DNA of 64,000 nt from Acidobacteriota bacterium (GTDB lineage: Bacteria; Acidobacteriota; Terriglobia; Acidiferrales; UBA7541): NCBI GenBank assembly GCA_003223215.1, contig QHYH01000088.1:47803-111802 (forward strand), given 5' to 3'. Below the pieces are notes generated by a model, which was given only the letters and a program-made list of their open reading frames with translations, ran no database searches and was not told the origin of the DNA. The translations under genes and the position numbers were made by a program. Numbering within the stretch: the stretch's first letter is position 1; every line of letters starts with the position of its first letter. Below, in pieces: positions 8,229 to 16,113 of the stretch.

Positions 8229-11200
8229 ATGCCGCTTGAAGCACGCGTCGCCCATGGTTTGACGGAATCCGAGGCCGCCCGGCTGGCGCGCGAAGTGTAT
8301 GGGTTGGAGGCATCGGCGCGGGCGCTTCCCGGCGAATACGACGAGAATTTTCATCTGATTGCAGCGCCTGGCCGCGCCTTCGTCCTGAAGGTGATGCATC
8401 CGGCGCGCGAGCCCTCGTTCATCGACCTGCAATCGAAGGCGCTGGTGCATCTCGCCTCGCGCGCGCCGCAACTCCCCCTGCCGCGCGTGCTGCCGAATCG
8501 CAACGGCGAGCTCTTCTCGGAAACGATTGCTGCGGATGGCTCGAAGCGGCTGGTTTGGCTGCTGAGCTTTTTGAAAGGAACCCTTCTTGCCAAAGTGCGC
8601 CCGCACGCCCCGGAGCTGCTTCGCGACTTGGGCCGCTTGCTTGGCGAGATGGACGCCGCTTTGCAGTCGTTCGAGCATCCCGCAGCGCATCGCGAGCTGA
8701 AATGGGATTCCTCGCGCGCGGCCTGGATCAAGGAGTACATCCCGGAGATTGCCGGGGCCGCGCGGCAGGCGCTGGTCGAAAAGTTCCTTGCACTTTATCG
8801 AGGGGAAGCCCTGGCGCGCATGCCACGCTTGCGGCGAAGCGTGATTTACGGGGATGCCAACGATTACAACGTTTTAGTGAGCGACCCGTGGCCGCAGCCG
8901 CGCAAAATCGCCGGAGTGATTGATTTTGGCGACATGCATCACGGGTTGACGGTTTCCGAACCAGCCATCGCGGCGGCCTACGCGATGCTCGGAAAAGCGG
9001 ATCCGCTAAGCGCCGCGGCCGAAGTCGTTGCCGGCTATCACCGCGCTTTTCCGCTCGAGGAAGAGGAAGTGGCGGCGCTCTTTCCGTTGATGGCGGTGAG
9101 GCTGGCGGTGAGCGTGACGAATTCGGCGGACCGCAAAAAAGTGAAGCCGGGTGATGCGTATGTGACCGTCAGTGAAGAGGCGGCCTGGCATGCGCTCGAG
9201 CAGCTCGCAAAAATTCACCCGCGCTTTGCCCACTACACGCTTCGCGCCGCGTGCGGAAGCACGCCGGTCCCCAAGGCAGAGAAGATCGAGCGCTCGATCG
9301 AGGAAGACGGGAAAGCTGCGGCGTCCGTCCTGGACGTAGATGTGTGGACCGAAGCGCGTCTCGTGTTTGATCTTGGTGTCAGCAGCTTGCTTCTCGGAGC
9401 GGATCCCGGTGCGTCGGAAACCCCGGCGCTGACAGAAGCGATATTTGGCGAGATGAAGCGAGCGGGCGTGCGCGTGGGCGTCGGGCGTTACAACGAAGCG
9501 CGACCGCTGTACCGCTCCGCGCGTTTTGGGAGCGTGGACAATCCGGTCGGGGAGCGTCGCACGATTCATTTGGGAATGGACCTCTTTGTTGAGCCGGGCA
9601 CGGCGGTGCGGGCACCGCTCGAGGGCGAGGTCCACCTTCTCGCAAACAATCGAGCCCCGCAGGATTACGGTCCGCTGGTGATTTTGCGGCACCACACAAG
9701 CGACCGAGAAGAGTTCTTCACGCTGTACGGACATCTCGCAGGAAAGACGCTTGGCGGCCTTAAGGTTAGCCAGCGAATTTCTCGCGGCGAGGAGGTTGGC
9801 CGCGTCGGGACCTGTGAGGAGAATGGCGGCTGGCCGCCGCATGTTCATTTCCAGATCATTCTCGATCTGTTGGATCTTGGCGCGGACTTTCCCGGAGTCG
9901 CTTACGCTTCCGAGCGAGCGGTGTGGACAAGCCTTTCTCCGGATCCGAATCTCCTGCTGGGCATTCCCAGGGATTGCTTTCCGGCCGAGGAAAGGGAGAC
10001 TCTCGAGAAGCGGCGCGTGCTGCTGGGAAAGAACTTGAGCCTTTCCTACGAGCGCCCGCTGAAAATCGTGCGCGGGTGGATGCAGTATCTCTACGACGAT
10101 ACCGGGCGCGCGTATCTCGACGCATACAACAATGTGCCGCTGGTGGGGCACAGCCATCCGCGGGTGGTCCGCGCGGTCGCAGAGCAGCTTAGTTTGCTCA
10201 ATACCAACACGCGTTATTTGCACGACAATGTGATTCGCTACGCCGAGCGGCTGACCGACAAGCTGCCTGAACCGCTGCGCGTGTGTTTTTTTGTGAATTC
10301 CGGGAGTGAAGCCAACGAGTTGGCGCTGCGGCTCGCGCGGGCGCACACCGGCCGCGAAGACGTGATCGTGCTCGAGCACGCCTATCACGGGCACACCAGC
10401 GCGCTTGTCGACATCAGCCCTTACAAATTCAACGGGCCGGGCGGGCGGGGGAAGAAGCCGTGGGTGCATGTGGCGCCGCTCGCGGACGATTACCGCGGCC
10501 GCTACCGGCGGGACGACCGGGCAGCCGGCTCGAAATACGCGGGCCACGTTCGGGAGATTCTCGAAGGCACACGCAGCGAAGGCCGTGGCGTCGCCCTGTT
10601 CATCGCGGAAAGTTTGCCAAGCGTCGGCGGACAGATTGTTTTTCCGCCGGAATATCTCGAAGAAGTTTACCGACACGTGCGCGCCGCGGGCGCGGTGACG
10701 ATCGCCGATGAAGTGCAGGTCGGCTTCGGGCGTTTGGGAACGCACTTCTGGGGATTCGAAACGCAAGGCGTGGTGCCGGACATCGTCGTGCTCGGCAAGC
10801 CCATCGGGAACGCATTTCCGCTCGCGGCGGTGGTCACGACGAAAGAAATTTCCGCATCGTTCGCGAACGGAATGGAATTCTTCTCGACGTTCGGGGGCAA
10901 TCCAGTGGCCGCGGCGGCAGGTCTGGCGGTGCTGGATGTGCTTCGAGAAGAAAAGTTGCAAGAGAACGCGCTGCGGGTGGGGACCCACCTCAAGAACAGA
11001 TTGCAAGAGTTACAGCACCGCCACGCGCTCGTCGGCGATGTGCGCGGATCGGGCTTGTTTCTAGGCGTGGAGCTGGTCCTTGATCGAGCCACGCGCGAGC
11101 CCGCGCCTCTCGAGGCCTCCTACGTGGTGAACCGCTTGCGCGAGTGCGGAATCCTCACCGGCACCGACGGACCGCATCACAATGTGATCAAGCTGCGGCC

Positions 11201-11291
11201 GCCGCTCCCGTTTACGGAGAAAGACGCCGACCTTTTCGTCGGGACGCTCGATGTAATCCTCAAGGAGGATGCCGCCGAACCGCGGCATTGA
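8229..11291 (+). CDS. APH-like kinase / LytM (M23) domain / class III aminotransferase fusion protein
   Basis: 1020 residues in one uninterrupted frame with three domains. Residues 1-330 are an aminoglycoside-phosphotransferase/choline-kinase fold: Val-Ile-Tyr-Gly-Asp209-Ala-Asn-Asp-Tyr-Asn214 and Ile-Asp232-Phe-Gly-Asp, with Tyr207 in place of the usual His of the catalytic loop. Residues about 430-560 are an M23/LytM domain with His447-x3-Asp451, His502 and His538-Val-His540, so the zinc ligands look complete. Residues about 600-1015 are a class III PLP aminotransferase: Asn-Ser-Gly-Ser-Glu-Ala-Asn, Asp827-Glu-Val-Gln, and the PLP lysine Lys857 in Leu-Gly-Lys-Pro. There is no signal peptide, so the protein is cytoplasmic and the M23 domain is unlikely to cut peptidoglycan. 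Proteins of this architecture occur elsewhere, and the aminotransferase part resembles the phospholyase/aminotransferase group. A natural guess is that the kinase phosphorylates an amino alcohol that the PLP domain then acts on. The substrate is not known. Confidence 0.88.
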   Translation: MPLEARVAHGLTESEAARLAREVYGLEASARALPGEYDENFHLIAAPGRAFVLKVMHPAREPSFIDLQSKALVHLASRAPQLPLPRVLPNRNGELFSETIAADGSKRLVWLLSFLKGTLLAKVRPHAPELLRDLGRLLGEMDAALQSFEHPAAHRELKWDSSRAAWIKEYIPEIAGAARQALVEKFLALYRGEALARMPRLRRSVIYGDANDYNVLVSDPWPQPRKIAGVIDFGDMHHGLTVSEPAIAAAYAMLGKADPLSAAAEVVAGYHRAFPLEEEEVAALFPLMAVRLAVSVTNSADRKKVKPGDAYVTVSEEAAWHALEQLAKIHPRFAHYTLRAACGSTPVPKAEKIERSIEEDGKAAASVLDVDVWTEARLVFDLGVSSLLLGADPGASETPALTEAIFGEMKRAGVRVGVGRYNEARPLYRSARFGSVDNPVGERRTIHLGMDLFVEPGTAVRAPLEGEVHLLANNRAPQDYGPLVILRHHTSDREEFFTLYGHLAGKTLGGLKVSQRISRGEEVGRVGTCEENGGWPPHVHFQIILDLLDLGADFPGVAYASERAVWTSLSPDPNLLLGIPRDCFPAEERETLEKRRVLLGKNLSLSYERPLKIVRGWMQYLYDDTGRAYLDAYNNVPLVGHSHPRVVRAVAEQLSLLNTNTRYLHDNVIRYAERLTDKLPEPLRVCFFVNSGSEANELALRLARAHTGREDVIVLEHAYHGHTSALVDISPYKFNGPGGRGKKPWVHVAPLADDYRGRYRRDDRAAGSKYAGHVREILEGTRSEGRGVALFIAESLPSVGGQIVFPPEYLEEVYRHVRAAGAVTIADEVQVGFGRLGTHFWGFETQGVVPDIVVLGKPIGNAFPLAAVVTTKEISASFANGMEFFSTFGGNPVAAAAGLAVLDVLREEKLQENALRVGTHLKNRLQELQHRHALVGDVRGSGLFLGVELVLDRATREPAPLEASYVVNRLRECGILTGTDGPHHNVIKLRPPLPFTEKDADLFVGTLDVILKEDAAEPRH

Positions 11292-11318
11292 AGCCGCCGG
11301 TTCTTCCAAGGGGGCGCC

Positions 11319-13163
11319 TCAGGGCTTCAGCAAGAGGAAGCTTACGCCGTAGCCGGCGAGAGTCACACTCAGCTTGGGAGCGGGCGTAATCGGGCCCGGT
11401 TGCGGTCCGTTCGTGAGGTCAGCCGCTCGACCGATATTCAGTTGCGATGCGGAAGTAAAACTACCCAGAGCCGAGACGTCGAGGACCACCGTACGCGCAT
11501 CGCCGGTTCCGTTGCTGTCCGCCGGCGAAAGCACGGCGCGGTCCGCGATCATGACCAGGACCGAGCCATCGCTGTTTTTCGTAGCCAGCGTTTCAACCGT
11601 GGCCGTTTCCGTCATGGTCAAAGCCAGGATTTCAGGCGCCGCCGGACGCTGCGGATACATCTGTCCCAGCCAGTAGTCCACCCAATAGCTCAGGCGTTTG
11701 TTGCCGGAGGAGTAGTCCACCTCGCCGAACTGCGCGTCGCTGTCATAGTCCCAGTGATAGAGGGCTCGACTGCCGGCTTTCCCAAGTTGCGAAAAAACAT
11801 AAGGCCGCCACGCGGCAAAAAACGCGCTCGTCCCGCGCAAATCCGGCACGAATTTCTGTGTTGGATGGCAGGAGCTGTCGCCGCTCGGATTCGCGAAGTC
11901 GGCGTTGACATTGTTCTCGGTCACCCATACCGGAACGCTCTGAAGATCCGGCCGCAGCTGCAGTTGCTGGTAGAAGTATTTGACATCGTTCACGAAACCC
12001 GGAATCGTACCGAAAATTTGTGCGTCCGTGTCCTGTTGGTTGCAGGACGAATAAAAGTGCGTGGAAACAACATTCACCTGGGCATTGACGCCGCCCCGGT
12101 TTGCCGGAAGGACGAAAGTTGGCAAATGATTGCGCGGATCGCCTTCCTCGAAATCGAAGTCGGATAATTCCAAGGCGGAAAACTGGATGGTGGGATCAAC
12201 GGCGAGCATGCGAGGCACAACGGTGTTGTAGAGCTCGACATACTCGGCAGGGGTCAGCCCGTTGATGTTGTACTCGTTGAAGATGCCCCACCAGGTGATT
12301 TTGTGCGGACTGGCGGAGGAAAGACTTGGCGACTCGAAGTGCTGCCCTCCCCAGTCGAAGCCCGGTCCGTTGTAGTAGCGCACCAGGTTCGCACTGTAGT
12401 TCGCAAAATCCTCGAGGTGATTGGTGATATCGAAGGTTCCCGCGGCGGTGGACATAAATGCCGGTGCGGCCGCTATTTGAAATTCGGGACTGTGGTCCCC
12501 GACCGACAGAACCGGCTGGACGACGGCGTCGAGTTTCGAGAAGTCCCAGTCGGTCGCCGCACCGGTATTCGACCGCATCGGAACCGCCTGCGAAAGACCC
12601 TGGAGGCGAATGTGTTGCGGGCCCAGTTGATCGAGTTCTGCGGGTTCGCTCGCCGTATGGTTCTGAAAATATGGATAGTCCCATTCCGCCGGCTGGAACG
12701 AGGTGGACATGAATTGTTGCAATTTGCCGTCGACACCCTGGGTCGGATCCACGGAGCTGCGAACCGCGCCGGACACCGCGACAACCATGGTGAGATTCTG
12801 GCTGGCCGTCAAGCCGCCGCCGGTTGCCGTCACTTGGAGGGAGTAAGCCCCTGCCGGCGTGCCGGCGCTGCTGGTCAGGATGATGGCGCTGCTTCCGCTC
12901 GTCCCGGGCTCGGCGAGCTGGGACAACGTGCCCGTCGGAACGCCGCCGACCGCCAAGGTCACCGGGCCCGGGTTTCCCGTTACGGTTGCGGTGATCTTTG
13001 CCGGCGTCCCGTCCTGTGGGGCGAGCGCCGTGGAAGAAGAAAGGGCGAGGCTCAGGGCTCCGGACGCGCCACCGAAACCGGTGGAGTTGCCGCAAGCCCC
13101 GAGGGCCAGGCAGAGGGACGCGGAACAAATGACTGCCGCTTTCGTCAAGCTTCGCCGTTTCAT
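11319..13163 (-). CDS. lipoprotein glycoside hydrolase, GH-A clan type (GH39/GH51-like)
   Basis: 614 residues from ATG 13163, chosen because it yields a lipoprotein signal: Lys-Arg-Arg, hydrophobic core, then Leu-Gly-Ala-Cys24. The frame upstream of this point runs under the divergent receptor gene and is rejected. After an Ig-like Ser/Thr/Gly-rich segment (about 30-125), residues about 140-500 look like a TIM-barrel glycosidase. Glu297 in Ile-Phe-Asn-Glu-Tyr-Asn is the likely acid/base and Glu416 in Val-Trp-Val-Thr-Glu-Asn-Asn the likely nucleophile, both at strand ends as in clan GH-A. The last 100 residues form a beta domain. The enzyme would be anchored on the outer or inner membrane surface and cleave a polysaccharide or glycoconjugate; the family number is uncertain. 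It is divergent from a TonB-dependent receptor, which suggests a shared substrate. Confidence 0.72.
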   Translation of the reverse strand: MKRRSLTKAAVICSASLCLALGACGNSTGFGGASGALSLALSSSTALAPQDGTPAKITATVTGNPGPVTLAVGGVPTGTLSQLAEPGTSGSSAIILTSSAGTPAGAYSLQVTATGGGLTASQNLTMVVAVSGAVRSSVDPTQGVDGKLQQFMSTSFQPAEWDYPYFQNHTASEPAELDQLGPQHIRLQGLSQAVPMRSNTGAATDWDFSKLDAVVQPVLSVGDHSPEFQIAAAPAFMSTAAGTFDITNHLEDFANYSANLVRYYNGPGFDWGGQHFESPSLSSASPHKITWWGIFNEYNINGLTPAEYVELYNTVVPRMLAVDPTIQFSALELSDFDFEEGDPRNHLPTFVLPANRGGVNAQVNVVSTHFYSSCNQQDTDAQIFGTIPGFVNDVKYFYQQLQLRPDLQSVPVWVTENNVNADFANPSGDSSCHPTQKFVPDLRGTSAFFAAWRPYVFSQLGKAGSRALYHWDYDSDAQFGEVDYSSGNKRLSYWVDYWLGQMYPQRPAAPEILALTMTETATVETLATKNSDGSVLVMIADRAVLSPADSNGTGDARTVVLDVSALGSFTSASQLNIGRAADLTNGPQPGPITPAPKLSVTLAGYGVSFLLLKP

Positions 13164-13254
13164 CGCAAGCTTTGGCGGCGCACTTCGCGCCGTCGAGCAT
13201 CCCCGAGCCATCGTTGTCCATCCTAGATGGCGTCGGTTAAGAAATGAAAACTCG

Positions 13255-13268
13255 CATCTCGCGAGATG
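13255..13268. promoter_or_regulatory. candidate operator: 14-bp perfect palindrome between divergent genes
   Basis: CATCTCGCGAGATG is self-complementary over all 14 bases. It lies in the 144-base gap between the glycoside hydrolase and the receptor. A possible -10 for the receptor, TTTAAT, starts four bases after it, so the palindrome would fill the spacer between -35 and -10, a typical repressor position. Confidence 0.45.
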
Positions 13269-13307
13269 TAGTTTAATCACTTGTGGCTCAAACCGGGAAG
13301 GTATGGC

Positions 13308-15818
13308 ATGCGGCTGGTGCGACTCTTGGTCGGGATCATAGCGCTGTCGGGGATCTTTGCCGACGCTCAGATGCCTCGCGCGGAGGTCGCAGATTGCGCG
13401 GGAGTCGTCGTCGACGACAACGGCGTCCCTGTCCCATCCGCCGAAGTAACGCTCAAAGACGCCGCGGGGCATTCCTACCGAACGGAGACCGATGCCGCCG
13501 GGCGCTTCGCTTTCCATAATCTTTCTTCCGGTGACTACCAGGCGGAGGCGCGCAAGGCAGGGTTTTTTCTGCTCGCGGGCCAGGCCGTCACGCTGCACGC
13601 CGGCGGCAACGAGTTGTCCCTCCTTCTGAATCACGAACAGGAAGTTCGCGAAAAAGTGCAGGTCACCGTGCCCGCCAACCAGATCGATACGCAGGACACC
13701 ACCGAGCGGTCAACGCTGACCGCCCGGGACATTCGCGATATTCCCGTTCCCAACACCCATATCCTTCAGCAAAGCCTGGTCGCGCTGCCGGAAATCGTCG
13801 AGGACCATAGCGACAACTTGCATGTCGGCGGCGCGCGCTCCGGTGAAACACAATACATTATGGACGGATTTGAGATCGGCGACCCGGTGAGCGGCGCGCT
13901 CACTTCGCGGTTCAATGTGGATGCGACGCGCGGCGTGGAAGTCCAGGCGGCGAACATCAGCACGGCTTACCCGCACTCGGGTGCAAGCATCCTGAGTCTG
14001 GAAACTTTCGATGGGGACGACCGCTGGCGCTTTGGAACCACCAATCCCGCTCCCGGCATCAACATCCAGGAGGGAGTGCATCTGGGAAACTGGTATCCGC
14101 GGTTCACCTTTTCCGGTCCACTTGAGCGCGGCCGTTTCTGGTTTTCCGATGCCGTCAGTATCCAACACACCTTTGGCGTCGTAAAGCAACTGCCTTCGAA
14201 CGCCAACACTTTCGAGCAGTGGGCGGGAGACAATCTTCTGCGGCTGCAGCACAACTTTTCCTCCAGGCACATCCTCCACGCGACGCTGCTCTACAATCGC
14301 GCCAGCGACGCGAACCTCGGCCTGGCCGCGCTCGATCCGCAGTCCACGACGGTCACCGCCGACCAGCGCCGCGGCTTTGTTTCCTTGAAGGATCAGCTGT
14401 GGCTTCACAAAACGTTGTTTGAGCTCGGCGTTGCCGCGGATTCGAGCGTGCTTGAATACCTCCCACAAGGTTCCCAGCCGTTCATCTTGCTCATCAACGG
14501 CACGAGCGGCAATTACTTTCAGCACTTGCGCGAGCGCGGGCGGCGTTTGCAGGCCGTGGCCAACGTCCTGGCTGCGTCTCGCCACTGGCACGGCACTCAT
14601 CAGCTTTCCGCGGGCGCCAATGTGGCCGGGCTGATCTTCCACGGGTTTGCCGAGCGCGGAGAGATTGCCGCGCTCCGGGCCGTCAATCCGAACGATGGAA
14701 CGACGTGTACCTCCGAGACGCCGGGTTGTCTCGTGCGGCGGTCCACCTTCACGGGAACGGCGACGCCGCGGCTTTCCAACACCCAAGCGGGCGCCTACGC
14801 GCAAGATACCTGGTCGATCGGCAAATATTTCGTTTTTCGCGCGGGCTTGCGCACGGACTGGGACCGCTTCACCCAAAGCGCCATGGCCGAGCCGCGCGTC
14901 GCGGCCAACGTGCTGCCTTTCGGCGATGATCGCGCGAAATTGTCGCTGGGCTGGGGCATTTATAACGCGCCCCTTAACGTGGGGCTGATTGGACAGGGGC
15001 TCGATCAGCAGCAAGTCGACACGTTTTACGACTCCGCCGGCAACGTGGTTCCACCAAGCCCGGTTGTGAGCCAGTTCGCGCTGCCGGCAGGCGGTCTCGA
15101 GCAGCCGCGTTTTGTGACCTCGAGCGCGGGCTGGCAGGAGAGGTTTGGGCCGAAGATGCTGGTTAGCCTGTATTTGCTCGCGCGCAACGGCTCTCATGGT
15201 TTCGCCTTTGTGGACCAGCAGCCCTCCCAGCCCGGCGGAGTTTTTCTCCTTCAGGATCACCGCGAGGATCGCTATCGCTCGGCCACGGTTTCCTTGCACC
15301 AGGTGTTTTCAGAGAGCACGGAGATTTACGGCGCTTACACTCGTTCGCGGGCGCATTCGAACGAAGTTCTTAGCCCGTCGCTCGGTTCGATTTTTTACGT
15401 GGCGCAACAGCCCGGCCCGGTGGCGTGGGACACGCCCAACCGCTTGCTGGTTTGGGGCTGGATCCCCACGCACATCTGGAGCACGCAGTTAAGCGGTTTC
15501 TTCGAATATCGGACGGGGTATCCGTTCAGCGTCGTCAATCTCGAGCAGCAACTGGTCGGCCCGCCGAATTCCTTGCGTTTTCCCGCGTACGCAAGCTTGA
15601 ATCTGGGTCTCGAACGGAAGTTTGCATTGGGCCGGTATCTGTGGGCGGTGCGGGTGGAAGCCGTGAACATCCTTGGCCGGCAAAACCCCGACGCCGTGGT
15701 GAACAACAGGGACGCCCCGGCGTGTACCCGTGTTGTGCTGTCCGGGTGTTTTGGGGCCTTTGCTGGCGGTCAAGGCCGCGCGACGACCTTGCGCGTGCGC
15801 TTTGTCGGCAGAAAGTAA
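13308..15818 (+). CDS. TonB-dependent receptor-like outer membrane protein with carboxypeptidase-regulatory-like N-terminus
   Basis: 836 residues from ATG 13308 (Met-Arg-Leu-Val-Arg-Leu-Leu signal peptide; GGGAAGG just upstream at 13295-13301). Residues about 30-110 are a carboxypeptidase-regulatory-like beta-sandwich (Gly-Val-Val-Val-Asp-Asp-Asn-Gly-Val-Pro-Val-Pro). The plug follows, with Asp-Ile-Pro-Val-Pro-Asn and Gly-Gly-Ala-Arg-Ser-Gly-Glu. The remainder alternates aromatic and polar residues as in a large beta barrel. At 836 residues it is shorter than the usual 1000-1200-residue acidobacterial Oar-like receptors. It probably imports or binds an oligosaccharide or other large solute with TonB. 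The divergent glycosidase makes a glycan plausible, but that is inference. Confidence 0.87.
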   Translation: MRLVRLLVGIIALSGIFADAQMPRAEVADCAGVVVDDNGVPVPSAEVTLKDAAGHSYRTETDAAGRFAFHNLSSGDYQAEARKAGFFLLAGQAVTLHAGGNELSLLLNHEQEVREKVQVTVPANQIDTQDTTERSTLTARDIRDIPVPNTHILQQSLVALPEIVEDHSDNLHVGGARSGETQYIMDGFEIGDPVSGALTSRFNVDATRGVEVQAANISTAYPHSGASILSLETFDGDDRWRFGTTNPAPGINIQEGVHLGNWYPRFTFSGPLERGRFWFSDAVSIQHTFGVVKQLPSNANTFEQWAGDNLLRLQHNFSSRHILHATLLYNRASDANLGLAALDPQSTTVTADQRRGFVSLKDQLWLHKTLFELGVAADSSVLEYLPQGSQPFILLINGTSGNYFQHLRERGRRLQAVANVLAASRHWHGTHQLSAGANVAGLIFHGFAERGEIAALRAVNPNDGTTCTSETPGCLVRRSTFTGTATPRLSNTQAGAYAQDTWSIGKYFVFRAGLRTDWDRFTQSAMAEPRVAANVLPFGDDRAKLSLGWGIYNAPLNVGLIGQGLDQQQVDTFYDSAGNVVPPSPVVSQFALPAGGLEQPRFVTSSAGWQERFGPKMLVSLYLLARNGSHGFAFVDQQPSQPGGVFLLQDHREDRYRSATVSLHQVFSESTEIYGAYTRSRAHSNEVLSPSLGSIFYVAQQPGPVAWDTPNRLLVWGWIPTHIWSTQLSGFFEYRTGYPFSVVNLEQQLVGPPNSLRFPAYASLNLGLERKFALGRYLWAVRVEAVNILGRQNPDAVVNNRDAPACTRVVLSGCFGAFAGGQGRATTLRVRFVGRK

Positions 15819-16113
15819 GCGACTTGAACTCTTCTGAGGTTCTCCGCTACCCTGTTTAGTCGAGAGAGGAAAGGGATTCACCGGCGGCGGTGAGAACAGA
15901 GTTCTGCAAAGTGTTGTTATAGAGGGGGATAGCGGTCGCGATGTCCCTCTGCGGGCCAATCAACATCTAAGAGCAGTGAACCGGAATGGCCGGCAGATGC
16001 ATCTCACACTCGGCCGGGCCCCATCTTGAGGGCGAGGCGCCGAAGGTAGCGAGAAAGACACACGCCCCGCAGTCCGCCCTTTCCGAAATACAGACCGGAG
16101 TTACAAAAGTTAC
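15819..16113. other. intergenic region before topA
   Basis: About 295 bases. Holds an imperfect hairpin, AGAGGG (15921-15926) with CCCTCT (15945-15950), without a T-run. No gene, tRNA or clear promoter was recognised. Confidence 0.4.

Noticed and set aside
13164..13634. Upstream extension of the glycosidase frame to 13634
   Set aside because: It overlaps the divergent receptor gene and lacks similarity; ATG 13163 gives a proper lipoprotein signal.
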